Origin: Batkoa obscura | Lineage: Eukaryota; Entomophthoromycota; Entomophthoromycetes; Entomophthorales; Batkoaceae | Reading direction: 5' to 3' | NCBI GenBank assembly: GCA_030770535.1 | Contig: JASVEC010000007.1 | Coordinates: 558,001 to 622,000 of the forward strand | Length of the DNA stretch: 64,000 nucleotides | Part shown: piece by piece, positions 9,681 through 21,567 of the stretch | How the letters are laid out: each line of letters begins with the position of its first letter | How positions within the stretch are numbered: position 1 is the first letter of the stretch | The notes under the pieces: model-generated | Told to the model about the DNA's origin: nothing | Databases searched by the model: none | Seen by the model: the letters and a program-made list of their open reading frames with translations, nothing else | Translations under genes and position numbers: made by a program

Positions 9681-12600
9681 TTATTCCCATTCATCGTCTT
9701 CCATCTTTTGTTGGATTTGTCGATATTTACTTATTGCATTCTTTTTTTTCTTTTTACCCTTTGTATTACTAATAGTACTAATATTATCCGAATGTTGACT
9801 CAACATTATATCATGACTATTATTCCCATTATTAGGTTCAGGACTATTCATTTCACTATTAGTAGCTTGTTGTTGACTCCCTAAAGTTGATAATAATAAA
9901 GACATTTGTTGTTGTAATTGATTTAGTTGATATTCCATTTTAATCATTTCTGAGGTTTTTTCTTCATTTGGAAAGTCCAATTTATTGGAATTGATGGGTT
10001 GTTGTAAAGATCGTTGAGGTTGAGATTGAGGTTGTAATTGAATATTATTAGTTTCTATTTTTAACTCTTTTTTTGGAATTTCTACTGATTTATCGATGAT
10101 TTCAATTCCTTGTTTATTATTAAGTTTTATCGATTTATCGATGGTCTCACTATATTGTTTATTATTATCAACTTTATTTTCTTTTTTAAAAATATCTTTC
10201 ATTTCCTCCTTACTTTTCACACTTTCATTATCCTTAATACTATTCGTTTTAACCCTAAGCGATCCCTTATTTCTTACATTTGTTCTAACTCTACTCGATT
10301 TAACTCTTTTAATACTTAATCTTTTTAATGAATTAAATCGAATAAGATCTTCTTCAGGTGTAAATGTACCAGAGGATTTTTGTGGATTTAAATCCGTTTT
10401 CCATTGATATTGTTCTTCATTATTATTATTATTATTATTATTATTTGTGTTATTATTATCAAATAATCCATATAAATTAGTTAATTCTTTTTCAAATAAA
10501 TTGTTATTGGTAGAGGTAGAGGTAGTGGTCATGGGGTTAAAAACTTCAAATATGGGGGAATCAATTAATAAGGTCTCATTGAAAGGAATTTCTTGAGGTT
10601 CTTTAATTTCTTTTTGATGGGGTTCTTGAATCTCCTTTTCTTTTTGTAAAACTTGTAAAAATTCTTTTTCCTTCTCAATTTCCTTCATATCCTTTTTAAA
10701 TTCAAATGTGTTGCTATTACTCTCTTCATTATTAGAATAAGAAGAATATCTCATATATTCATTATTAATGGGTAATCTTTTACCAATTTGATATTGTGTT
10801 TCATTACCAACAACAGTATGTGGACGTGAATCCAATTCTTTATGTAATTTAATTTCACTGGCATTCATCGTTTTATATCCTCGGAAAAAGGCACTTGAGG
10901 TATCTGAATCTTCTCTTTTACTTGAGAATTCTTTTTCTATTGAAGATATTAATTAAGTACTATTTATAATTAATTATTACTCATTTACCTTCAACTTTTT
11001 CACTTTTTATTGGTTTAAGTTCTTTACCTATTTCTATTTATTTAAATTAATATTAATGTTAATATTAATTATTAATACTAATTAATCAACTTACCATTTG
11101 GTTGTTTTACTACAGTAAATGCTTTATTTTGTACATTAACTCGTTGTTTTATTGGTTGAATTTGAGAAGTAAGTGATGTTGGGGAGGGTAGATCTAAAAT
11201 AATATTAATAATTAAAATATAAAATTATAAAATCATTCAAATTACCATAATTAATATTTTCAGCTGATAAATCTAAATAAAATTTCTATTTAAGTATATA
11301 TAAAATAAAAATAATTAATTATTTTTTACTTTTAAAATTATTTTTACTATTTGAAGCATAATTAATATCTCCTTCTGAATAACTAGTTAATATTGGATGA
11401 TCATAATCTAAATAAATTCATACTAATCAATATTTTAACTCAATAAAATAATCAAATTTAAGCTTACCATTAATATTTTCATTACTATTATTATTATTAT
11501 TATTATTATTAATACTTTCATTACTTAAATTATTATTATTTAAGTTGTTATTATTGTTTTCATTATTATCGTGTGATTTTAAACCCTCATTATTAGGTAA
11601 TGGATCCATCCAAGAAGATGGATGGGAGATATAAACGGGTAAGTCAACGGCTAAATCTTTACTATAATATAAAATAAAATTCAATTCATTAATATATTCT
11701 ATTATAAAGTTACCTCATATTACATAACACAGCTACTTGTAACATATAATTTACTTTTAATAAAGAAGTAAATCTTAAAGATAATAAATCATACTAAAAT
11801 TAATATATTAATTAATAAAATAAAATAAATTAATTATAATAAATTAAATAAAACTTACTGGTATTGGGATAACACATAAATATTCAATGGAATCATTAGG
11901 TTCTACTTTAATATCTTCTTCTTTAATAATTTTATCATAAACGGATCTTAATGGATCCATTACTTTATTTGCAGGCTCATCCGGTGTAACAATACTTTGT
12001 AATAATGAAAGTCGTATTCCTTGAACCTATAAAACAAAAAAAAACAAAAAAATAAGTTGATTAATTTTCTATTCTTTAAAAAAGTATGAATCTTAAATTT
12101 ACCTTTTTACTTGTCCTATTACAAATAAAGAGTTTACAATAACCCAATCCCCCTGCTACTAATAAAGAACTTTGCAATTCACATTCTAATTCTAAAGGCA
12201 TTTTGCCACCCAAAAATAATCGTTTTCTAGATTCTGCTTTAATACCATGTTCTCGATAAATTTTAACTTCTTTATCTTCCCATCGTTCATAAATCACTAC
12301 CTTTCTTGATTTCTTCAATTCTTCTTTTAAGATACCCGCTTTAAGTTCAATTTTTCTATAAATGAAAATGTGATTAAAATTAATAGAATGAAATAAGATT
12401 ATTGACTTACCCTTCTAATTCATATTCTACTTTACCACTATTGGTGGAAATACTGTTAGGTAAATTAGAAGCTAATTTCAACATGAAAGGTAAGATTGCT
12501 CGTCCTCTTTTCATAGTCCAATAACCTTCATGATCTATATAAAATTATAAGTTGATATTAATAAAATAATTTATAAATAATAATTTAAAGTAGATACTTA

Positions 12601-13143
12601 CCATGACCTTTAGTTAAATCAATACAATTACTCGGATGTTCAAAATCTTGTAATAATAATCGAGTACGATAAAATAATTTTTTAATTTCTTTTTGAGTGG
12701 AATAAATTTCTATTTAGAAAAATAATAATTAATTTAAAATTCAAAATTCAAAATAAGGAAACTCTAATTTCTATTAATAAAAACTTACCTTCATATCCCG
12801 TTAATGTTAAGCCAATTTGTTTAATTTTAATAGCTTCTTTATTCAAATTAACAATTTCTAATCTACCTCTCAACACTTGATTAGCATTAACAAAAGGGGT
12901 ATCATATAACACTTTAACTTTTAATCTACCAGTACTCTTATTATTATTATTATTATTATTATTTAAACTTGAACTTGAGATACTAGAAACTGAGGATGCA
13001 GTGATAGCATTTTTTGCTATAGAACCAAAAGATACTTTTTTTCTATGTTGTTGATAACGGGCAGATTCGGATTTTAAATTCAATTGTTGTTTGCTTTTTT
13101 TACCTAAAGTAGTGACAAAGGGTAAGTTGGGAGTTTCCATCAC
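9681..13143 (-). CDS. Large arrestin-like protein, 12 exons
   Basis: Exons in transcript order: 13143-12789, 12709-12602, 12534-12411, 12355-12103, 12026-11859, 11793-11714, 11661-11468, 11407-11330, 11272-11246, 11193-11095, 11027-10989, 10936-9681, giving 926 aa with all phases closing. Residues about 70-420 have an arrestin-like two-domain layout: RLKVKVLYDTPFVNANQVLR, a NLNKEAIKIKQIGLTLTGYE strand, HEGYWTMKRGRAILPFMLKL, and later PLELECELQSSLLVAGGLGY and KVMDPLRSVYDKIIKEED. The N terminus is Ser/Asn-rich, and the long C-terminal ~500 residues are polar, with Asn and Gln runs, a Lys/Glu coiled-coil-like stretch (FKKDMKEIEKEKEFLQVLQK) and a basic end. Exon 9 is only 27 nt. For exon 11, two AG acceptors six bases apart (upper edge 11027 or 11033) both keep the frame. 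Assignment to the arrestin clan is by pattern; subfamily is unknown. Confidence 0.8.
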
Positions 13144-14174
13144 AGTTCTGGGAGGAAAGATAGGAGATTCTATAATTAGTGGCTTAGCTAAGCAATTTAG
13201 CGAGGTACAAGTTGGGAGCTTTATGATGTTTATATTTTAATTTTTATTGAACACTTATTTTTATATTAGTAAAGAATTAATTTCAACTCGGGTTTGGGAT
13301 TTTCAAGAGAGGGTTTATATTTGATTATAAAAGAATGGAATAAAAGGAATTTTGAATTTTTTAAATTTTTGAGTTTATTAACTTCAATTAACTAAGAATT
13401 GGAACTTCTGTAAGCATTGGATCATGGATTTGACTAGAATTCAATCGAAGTTAAAAATAGAAATTTGGTTGGGTTAAAAATAGTTTCCATTAAAGTTTTT
13501 GAAGTTTAAAAATAATGCCAAGTGAAAAAATTCTCAATTTGTTAAATGTGTTTACATTTGGAGTGATAATCATACAAACATGTGGTTTTTATTATATTAA
13601 TTTTATTTGAAATTTTTAGGGATGATGAATTAAAATAACATTAAATTAATGTTATTGAATTCAATAATTAAAGTTTATGTTATTTAAATAGAGTATTTGA
13701 TATTAAAAATAAATATTCAAATTGTATAAATAGCTTATTTTGATTTTATAAATAAATTCATTTAAAAAATTAAAACTCAATTTTTACATTAAGATGATCT
13801 AATAAATTAAAACTATCTACGGTTGATTAATATATATATGTTTTACATTACTTAACTGGAATAGTTAATTTCTCAGTAAATAAGCTTATTTATTATCTGA
13901 AAGTTTATTTTTTCTATTTATTGAAAAGGAATTAACTTTAAAAGTTTTATTCTCTTTATTAAAAAGAATAGATGAACATGTCAGTTTATTTAGAAGATTG
14001 AGATTGGTAATACTCTCTGGAAAAAAGTTGAATAAATTGCGGTTATTTTTTTTTTTTTTGCTAAAATGCATATTTTAAAGTAGTACTCAATTAAGTTTAT
14101 TTTTAAATTAAAGATAAATAAAATTTTTGTGTAAATAAATGATTTGAATAGCTAGTTTACACTTAAAAAACTAA
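13144..14174. other. Upstream region of the arrestin-like gene, nothing recognised
   Basis: AT-rich 1-kb stretch with homopolymer runs (a T run near 14046-14060). An open frame at 13886-14071 has Asn/Lys/Phe-only composition and is not convincing. Confidence 0.5.
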
Positions 14175-14440
14175 TGTGAAAGTTGATACTCAGTGGTAGG
14201 AGTTAAAAGCAGTCCTTGGTTGGTTAACTTGCCGTAAGTCGAAAGGTCTTAGTTTATGTAATTAAGATAGACTTAAATGAATAAGAATAGTATGCAATAG
14301 GCTTTACGAAAGCCGGTACTCAGTAGTAGAAGTTAAAAGCTACTCTTGCTTAATTAACTTCCCTTGAGTCGAACGGTATTAGTTTATATAGCTAAGATAG
14401 ACTTAAATTAATAGGAATAATAAGTAATAAGCTACGAATC
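14175..14440 (+). repeat. Tandem partial duplication of the arm end (~132 bp x 2)
   Basis: 14175-14306 and 14307-14440 are homologous; both carry the GGTACTCAGT..GAAGTTAAAAGC, CTTGCTTAATTAAC-like and AGTCGAA..TTAGTTTAT blocks in the same order. Only this copy of the family shows it. Confidence 0.65.
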
Positions 14441-15281
14441 ATGTAAAACAAATAGAATAAACAATACCACTGTAAAATCTACGTAAGATGTTGTCAGAAA
14501 GACTTTAGTGGCTTTATTAATGGTACGATATCAGGGAATAAGTCAATTAAAAAGCCTCGAGTTATCATGTTGAAGAATCTCTTTTATAATCCAACTAGGC
14601 GGCTATATATAAGGAACATGATAACAGCTGTTCCTTACTATAGTTGCCAAGTATGAACATTAAAACGTGAACAACAAGTTCTTCATTATTAGGCGGTAGG
14701 AATTCTTACAGCAAATCTAAGCAAGAAACTTTGGATTGATTTTATCACATGAACCACTTGACAAAACTGAATATAAGGCTACAACTAGTTTTGTAAACAA
14801 GTTAAGTAATTATTATGTGATAGTTAATTATAAAGCTGATAAAGCAATATTTCACACTTTTTAAATATCAAATCAATTAAACAGTTTTTTATATATGCCA
14901 AATCATAATTTAATATTTTAAATAAATAATCAAAATAAACTTTATCTGTTATTTTATTATTTTTTAAATATAAAGCACTAAAATTTAATACTAATATAGC
15001 TCGTTTATTATAATGATCTAAATTTACTAAATCTGGCCTTATTTTTATTTTTGTATTTTGTTTAAGATCTAAAATTATTATATAACTTTCTAATAATTTT
15101 ATTAAATATGCTTTTTTAAATATTAATGTAAAATTTATATAACTTATATAACTTTTTTTTATTAAATGATTTTTTCATTTTCATTTTATTTTTTATTACT
15201 GTATTTATTTTATTTTTGAATAATTTTTTTTGTGTACTGGGGATATATATTGTATAAATTTGTTTTTTTTTTTGCTACATT

Positions 15282-15380
15282 TGGGGGTGTTTTTTGGCTT
15301 CATCACTTTTTCCATCTTTTAAGCGCTATTTGAGTGGAAAGATTATTAGTAAAATTCTTAAACACAAAAATACTTCCCCA
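15282..15380 (-). mobile_element. TGGGG-family MITE in the element core
   Basis: Reverse-oriented copy with TGGGGGTGTTTTTTGGC at the left and TACTTCCCCA at the right. The TA flanks are no longer exact. A 71-aa open frame starting at 15294 is merely the translation of this repeat. Confidence 0.75.
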
Positions 15381-15831
15381 GTTTTAAAATTGCTTCGTGT
15401 ATATTTAAAAAATATTAACTTAGCTACTGCTTTATTTTTTAAATTACTAAAATATTTAACATATATATATTATATGGTGAATATTTATTATCATTATTTT
15501 TTTTACTAAATCTTGATAAAATAGTTAAATTATTAAGCAAATATTATATAATAATTTTAATTTGCTTATTTTTATTTATATTAAGTCTAAAACTTTTACA
15601 TTTACTAAAAAAATATATTATAACTATAATTGATAATAATAGTATTTATTGGTTTTTATTTCATATCTCCTTTAAGCAGTAATTTTATACATTACTTGAT
15701 TAAGTTTATCACTATTAATAATAAATTTTAATGATTTTTTTTATTATCATTGTTATAAAATTTTATAAACTTTAGATTATTATAAATAATTATTAAAATT
15801 AGTGTAAATGAATTATAATGTTTATAGAATA

Positions 15832-15932
15832 TGGTGGTGTTTTTTTTGGCTTCATTATTTTTTCCATTTTTTAAGCGCTATTTGAGTGGAAATATTGTTA
15901 GTAAAATTCTTAAACACAAAAATACATCCTCA
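15832..15932 (-). mobile_element. TGGGG-family MITE in the element core
   Basis: Reverse-oriented copy flanked by TA on both sides (15830-15831 and 15933-15934), with a TGGTGGTGT left end and ACATCCTCA right end. Confidence 0.75.
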
Positions 15933-16708
15933 TATGCTTTTACTTGTTATATTAAAACTTTTTAAAATTTCATTTTAGTTTAATCATAAAAGCTTGCATC
16001 TTGTTTTTATTTTAATAAAAAATAAAGTCAAACAACTATATATTTATATATTATATATTATATATTTATTAAGCATTTAATAAAATTATTTTAAATATTT
16101 GATAAGAATAATATAAGGGATATAGTTATAAAAAAGTTATAAAAAAAATAAAATAAAAAAATAAGTTTTTAAATTTGATCAATCACATATTAAAAACTTA
16201 CAAATTGTGAAATATTGGCTTATTAGCTCTCGGATTGATTATAACACAACAATCACTCAAGTTGCTGTGTTCTCAAGTTCAAGCACAATCAAGTCAGAGT
16301 CCCTTATTTTGATTTTCTGGGAGAATTACTAACTTCATATTGCAAACAATATTATCTTTTCGTTTTGATATCCATACTTATTGGAGTATAAAAGAGATTC
16401 TTCAGCATGATAACTCGAAGCTTTTTAACTGAATTACTCCCTGATATCGTACCATTAATAAAGCCACTAAAGTCTTTCTGACAACGTCTTACGTAGATTT
16501 TACAGTAGTATTGTCTATTCTACTTGTTTTACATAGTTCATAGCCTATTGCGCACTATTCTTACTAATTTAAGTCTATCTTAGTCACATAAACTAAGGCC
16601 GTTCGACTCAAGGGAAGTTAATTAACCAAGAACTGCTTTTAACTCCTACCACTGAATACCAACTTTCACAATATAAACCTAAAATTCTAAAGTTTTTAAT
16701 ATTCTATA

Positions 16709-16808
16709 TGGGGATGTATTTTTGTGTTTAAGAATTTTACTAACAATTTTTTCGCTCAAATAGCGCTTAAAAGATGGAAAAGTGATGAAGCTAAAAAAGA
16801 CACCCTCA
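16709..16808 (+). mobile_element. TGGGG-family MITE, well-preserved copy
   Basis: 100 bp, TGGGGATGTATTTTTGTG start and ACACCCTCA end, TA on both flanks (16707-16708, 16809-16810). It sits 38 bp outside the right arm of the long-inverted-arm element. Confidence 0.85.
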
Positions 16809-17302
16809 TATTAAGAAATTTCAGCTCTAAACTATAAAAAAAAGCTGTCTAATTACAAATTATTTTATAAAATTTTATAATGGCTTTTTATAATAAAAGT
16901 AAGATTTCTATTCTTATACATAAATTAGTTACTATGGGTAAGCGTAAAGATTTTGATGAGGGGAGATGAAATAAGAGCTTAAGAGTATTTATTAATCCAA
17001 ATGAATCAGAATAGTCTTAAAGCAGTACTTTTATAATAATGCTAGCCCTGTGACTTTCAATATTAAGGCGAAAACAGTTTGAAAGGTTTAAAATGTCAAC
17101 CCTTTCTGAAAATATAAAAAGGCATAAGCTGTAATATAAAACAATAATAAAGTAAAAAATTAATTTTAAAGTTTTATTGTAAGAGTGAAAAGCTATACAA
17201 AAGTAAAAAAGATCAAAACAAATCAATTGTTTATACTTTTTTTATATACCATTATAGATTAAGTAATGTATGGAGAGATAGAGTAAATAATGATTGTGTT
17301 AT

Positions 17303-17899
17303 TTAATCTATCTTATTCCCGCAACAAGAACAAAAAGATGCTGCATTTTTGGATTCATTATTATCAGTATTGGTAACAGCAGCGACTTTTTGGACAATTT
17401 TCCTATCAACGTAACCCTTTTGGTTTCTACGCCAAATCACTTTATTCAAGTAACCGACAAATACAGACCAAACTAAATAAGGCACTAATAATTTAGCAGC
17501 AGTATCATCAATGGATTCGAATATGACCACAGTGGTAATCAAAGAAAGTAAAGATAAAGCTTGGGTAAATAAAGCTAAAATGTTACTCTTTAACTTAAAA
17601 AATGCTGTGGGCCATACAAAGGAAAAAAATAATTGAACAGCATAAAGTAATAGTGCTGTTTTAATACCTATATCCTGTTCCATACTTGTATTAAAGATTA
17701 AATAACTACTAATCCCCATTAAACCATAAAATAAGGTTTGCAATGGCCTTAATACAAAGTGAGGTGGTGCCCATATTGGTTTATTTATACTATTATAGTA
17801 TTCTCTTCCTTGGCTAATAGCACTGGTACTAATAAAACCTGCAACTTGGGGGATACCAATAAATGTTGTTACTAAAATAATGTCACTTGCGATACTCAT
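17303..17899 (-). CDS. TSPO: TspO/MBR family translocator protein
   Basis: Single exon. Starting at the ATG at 17899 gives 198 aa; an upstream in-frame ATG at 17932 would add 11 residues. The TATA element at 17951-17958 lies only about 20 bp before 17932, so transcription probably begins downstream of that ATG; I therefore prefer 17899. Five hydrophobic segments are visible, with the family hallmark NKPIWAPPHFVLRPLQTLFY at about residues 40-59, LYAVQLFFSFVWPTAFFKLK near 105, and a final YLVWSVFVGYLNKVIW segment. TspO proteins bind porphyrins and cholesterol and lie in mitochondrial outer or endoplasmic membranes. The C terminus carries an unusual polar, Cys-containing tail ending FCSCCGNKID. 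Confidence 0.9.
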   Translation of the reverse strand: MSIASDIILVTTFIGIPQVAGFISTSAISQGREYYNSINKPIWAPPHFVLRPLQTLFYGLMGISSYLIFNTSMEQDIGIKTALLLYAVQLFFSFVWPTAFFKLKSNILALFTQALSLLSLITTVVIFESIDDTAAKLLVPYLVWSVFVGYLNKVIWRRNQKGYVDRKIVQKVAAVTNTDNNESKNAASFCSCCGNKID

Positions 17900-17950
17900 T
17901 TTAACAAAAATGAAATAGAATAAAAAGAGCAATTGGATAGCAAAATTTAG

Positions 17951-17958
17951 GTATATAT
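17951..17958 (-). promoter_or_regulatory. TATA-like element of the TspO gene
   Basis: TATATATA on either strand, about 52 bp upstream of the preferred ATG at 17899 and about 20 bp upstream of the alternative ATG at 17932. This spacing favours the shorter protein. Confidence 0.4.
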
Positions 17959-19362
17959 AATCTTTAATACTGATTTATATTGTAGGTTATATTAAATTTT
18001 TATATTTTTAGATTATAGATTTCGGATTATCAATTTATTTAAAATTTCATTTTAGACTATAATGTTCGATTCAGATGCCACCAAGATCGTCGATCCTTGA
18101 AATGAACTCAAAAACTTAAAATAATAGTAAATTATATAATATTTACGATTAAAGGCGTTTTAATTTAATATTATTGATTTTATTAAAATATGTCTTAGTC
18201 CGTATTTTATAAATTTTCTACTATTTTTAGCACTAAACTTCTATTTAGTTTTTTAATCTTTCATAATTATTTTTTATTTTATCATACGTAAATTAAAATG
18301 ATCAAACTAGTGATTTGCTTACTTGTTTAGTTATCAATTTAAAACTAGGAATTGATATAAAATCCCTAACCATATTTTTATTAAAGTAAAGCTTATAGAT
18401 AAAGCCTAAACGAAATAATGAAATTTCATATATTATTTTATACTTTTATTTTATCGCCTATAAGTTCCATACCTATCCCAAGTAATTTTTTAGTCTAGAT
18501 TTTTATCATTAATTTATTAATTGATTGTAGAGCAAAATTTGATTCTAAAAAATAATAACTTACTCATATTTCAACCTTTTAAGCCTATTAATTAATTTAG
18601 ATACTTTTTTTGATATTATTAAGTTAATAGGAACAGTGAGATTTGGTGAATACAGGTGAAGGTTAGTGTAATTCTTGTCCATTTGCCATAATATTGACGA
18701 TTATAATGAAAACAAAATTAAACAGAGAACAATTTTTTTAAATAAATTTCAATGAACTTATGTTCATTTTAAGCTATGTACATTTCAGCCTTACATTGAG
18801 TTTAATTTTATATACTTTATTTGTGAATCAATGAAATCCCTTGGAAATAAGTCCCGCCACGTTATAAGTAGTCTTTAAAAATCTTAATTCTTCAAACAAC
18901 AAATGGTTTCATTTAAATAGATTAAAATGTTAGAATATAATATTAAAAATTACATAAAAAATTGCTGATAAACAATTTTTATAAAAAACGATGTATGAAA
19001 TCTAAAACTAATTATATCTATCCGAATGGGAGGCTTCCTTGCAGTAAAAGTTATCACTTCCCTTTTTCCCTCATCTATTACGAAAAAAATACAGAGCTAT
19101 TATTGAGGATCCTTTGGTACCAGTAGCTACAATTTGAGTCGCACTATTTGGCTTTATTTCGGAACAAGTTTGATTTTTAACCTAGAAGATCAAAAGCTAC
19201 AATGTTTCCAAAAGATGTGCCTAAAGTGGTGATTATTATGACAAAAGGAAGAGATAGTTCAATTACATAATGCTAGCATCAATTAAATCAATATCTAAGC
19301 TAAGTTATTTTCCGTCAAATTTTTTATTAATTAAACAGTTTAGTTATTTTGCTAAATTTATA

Positions 19363-19462
19363 TGGGGAAGTATTTTTTTGTCTAAGAATTTTACTAATAA
19401 TCTTTTCGCCCAAATAGCGCTTAAAAAATGGAAAAAGTAATGAAGCCAAAAAAATATTCTTA
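19363..19462 (+). mobile_element. TGGGG-family MITE
   Basis: TGGGGAAGTATTTTTTTG start with TA before it, AATAGCGCTTAAAAAATGG core, and a right end that has drifted to AATATTCTTA. Confidence 0.75.
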
Positions 19463-19936
19463 AGTCTCTATTTTACTATACTAACCTGCATATAAAATAT
19501 TTAGATTTAACAATTCCTGTAAAAGTACTAATCTTCAAATATTTTTGTTGTTGTAATAGTGGAAAATCTGAATTGAATATGTAAGTAAAAGAGCTAATAG
19601 GCAAAGAGGGGGTAAGTCCTTACGAATTTAAAATTATAAAAATTTGGAAATAAGTTACTTTGATAAAGGTTAATCTTTAAGTTAAACTATTTTCCGTAAA
19701 AATTTTATCACTTGAATGATTTAATCTTTTTGCTAAATTTATGATATTATAGAATATTTCTAAATAGAATATTACTTAATATTACAACAAAAATTATGAG
19801 TAAAATCTAATTTTTATTAAATTAAAGACTTAGGTAATGCAAATTGTCATTTTATAAGTCGAGAAATAAAAAAAAGCTTCAAAAAACTTAATAACTTTCT
19901 TTATATTAAAATTATCATCTTAAAAAAGTTGTTTAT

Positions 19937-21258
19937 ATGATTAGAAACATAATATTTAGAAAAAATATAGAATTAATGAATAGAGCGTGTTTAACTTCAG
20001 GTAATTAAACATCAAACTCAAAGATATAGAGTCGATTTATAATTTTATTTTTTTAGTTAAACCTAGATATATTAGACTTCAACCTAATTTAATTAACTTT
20101 AACCATTATTCCTCCAACTCACTTAAACCGGAATATAAAACGGACCCTAATAAATATTTGGGAGATAAAGAGCAAATTAATGAAAAAGGATTTATGGATA
20201 AATTTAAAGAGTTATTTCAGTTTTACAAGAATGGAATTAAATTGATTTTTAAAAACCGAAAGGAAGCATCCTTATTAAAAGCCAAACAAAATCAAGGAGA
20301 AGTTTTGACTAGAAGAGAGTTCCAATTGGTAGTATTTTTATTTTTATTTTTTATATAAACTTATTTTTAGATTTATAATAGTGGTAAAGATGTGAAAAAA
20401 TTAATACCTTTTGGACTCTTGCTTCTTATATTACCAGAATCAATTCCTTTCGTGCTTGTATTTGCCCCTCAGTTTGTACCTTCTACTTGTATAACTGAAG
20501 AACAAATGGTAAAATTGAATATTACGGGAATAAATTTTTACTTATTAATTTTAGTTGAAAAAAAGAAAGAAGATTCAAGAGAAAAGAGATAATATTACTG
20601 AATTTGCTTTAAAGAGTACTAGAAACAACCAACAATTGGTAAAATTATATTAATCATCATCTTTAAGTTATTTTTATAACCCTTGTTTAGCTTACTCAAA
20701 AAAATTTCACTCAAATTGAAAATGTTGCCAACGCTTTAGCTAACTATCATAGAAGTTTTGAATTTAATTTCATTCAAAAGAAAGCTTTACAAGGCTATTT
20801 AAAGTAATTATTTACAAATATAGTAGCTATCATTATAATAATAATATCATTTAGATTTATGGGTATATCTAGTTTTGGTCCACTTAACTTATTACAACGC
20901 CGAGTTTCTCAACATTTTGACTATTTAAAACAAGATGATCAAGTAAGATTTGATGTTATTTTATATAAATATAAAGCTAATCAAATAAAGTATCTTATAA
21001 AAGAAGGGATTGAAGGATTAAATGAAAAAGAATTAATATTAGCCTTGGAAGAGCGTGGATTGTAATTGATTTTTGTAATGTATTTTCAAAAATAATTAAC
21101 TATATTATAGGAGAACTTTGGAGTTAAATACTACTCAAATGAAGAATTCATTGAATTTTTGGTTAAGTGCTCATCAATTAAGTAACCCATCCCCTCCACC
21201 TATCTTTTTGATTCTTATGAATATTTTCCGTAATAACGTGTCACCACAAAAACAATAA
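19937..21258 (+). CDS. LETM1-domain mitochondrial inner-membrane protein
   Basis: Seven exons: 19937-20000, 20057-20328, 20371-20508, 20555-20638, 20691-20803, 20855-21061 and 21111-21258, giving 341 aa. The N terminus (MIRNIIFRKN) is basic and amphipathic, as in a mitochondrial presequence. The LETM1 core is clear: TRREFQLIYNSGKDVKKLIP, a single hydrophobic segment ending FVLVFAPQFVPSTC (about residues 125-155), then LKKRKKIQEKRDN, FMGISSFGPLNLLQRRVSQH and ALEERGLRTLELNTTQMKNS followed by LNFWLSAH. LETM1/Mdm38 proteins act in mitochondrial K+/H+ homeostasis and ribosome binding at the inner membrane. At 341 aa it is shorter than yeast Mdm38 and lacks the C-terminal coiled-coil and EF-hand extension of animal LETM1. 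Same strand as VPS35, 309 bp upstream of it. Confidence 0.87.
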
Positions 21259-21295
21259 ATACGTTTTAGACTAATGATGTTATTTTATATCTCAA

Positions 21296-21332
21296 ATTTT
21301 ATATTTTTATATTTTTATATTTTTATATTCTA
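21296..21332. repeat. ATATTTTT microsatellite
   Basis: Four to five near-perfect 8-bp units between the LETM1-like stop and the VPS35 start. Confidence 0.7.
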
Positions 21333-21567
21333 TATAAATTCTCAAATAAATTTTGATTTCTATGGATTTTGTTTGGTACTGGAGTGACTCCAAATTAAGC
21401 TATCATTTTCATAGTGCTTAAAGTGATGTCTTGTAAATAAACCAATCAAAGCTGAAGCTTAAAAAAAACAAAAATGAGCGAATTGTAGACAAAGTTCTTA
21501 AAATACCAAGATTTATGGTGGCTTTAAAACTTCGATATTTTTTTAAAAAGTAAAAACAAAATAAAAA

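Larger units (their letters stand above)
14175..16670. mobile_element. Long-inverted-arm element, copy 1 (X arm left, Y arm right)
   Basis: Left arm 14175-14856 (+), right arm 16206-16670 (-). Both arms start from the outside with TGTGAAAGTTGRTAYTCAGT and end on the inside with CAATATTTCACA (Y-arm variant CAATATTTCACA preceded by AGCC). The outer ~290 bp of the arms are homologous; the inner parts differ (type X contains a CTATATATAAGGAAC block, type Y a TATGGATATCAAAACG block). The left arm is longer because its first ~132 bp are duplicated in tandem. The core 14857-16205 is extremely AT-rich and contains two copies of the TGGGG MITE. Superfamily unknown; TG..CA ends also occur in LTRs, but the fixed inverted pairing favours one long-TIR element. 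Confidence 0.65.
17933..19936. other. Gene-free region with one MITE
   Basis: About 2 kb between the divergent TspO and LETM1-like genes. Apart from the MITE at 19363-19462 I see no repeat, RNA or convincing frame. The stretch near 19020-19260 is less AT-rich than its surroundings but has no long open frame. Confidence 0.5.

Noticed and set aside
13886-14071. 61-aa open frame on the minus strand
   Set aside because: Lys/Asn/Phe/Ser composition typical of random AT-rich DNA and no splice context or neighbour linking it to a gene.
15294-15509. 71-aa open frame on the plus strand
   Set aside because: Its first half is simply the translation of the reverse-oriented TGGGG MITE at 15282-15380; the rest is AT-rich core sequence.
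14175-16670. Interpretation of the arms as solo LTRs of a retrotransposon
   Set aside because: TG..CA ends fit, but no matching flanking duplications were found for single arms and the constant inverted X/Y pairing at four loci fits a single long-TIR element better. It is kept only as an alternative.
17017-17226. 69-aa open frame on the minus strand downstream of the TspO gene
   Set aside because: Low-complexity Phe/Tyr/Ile sequence without any recognisable motif; probably 3' flank of TspO.
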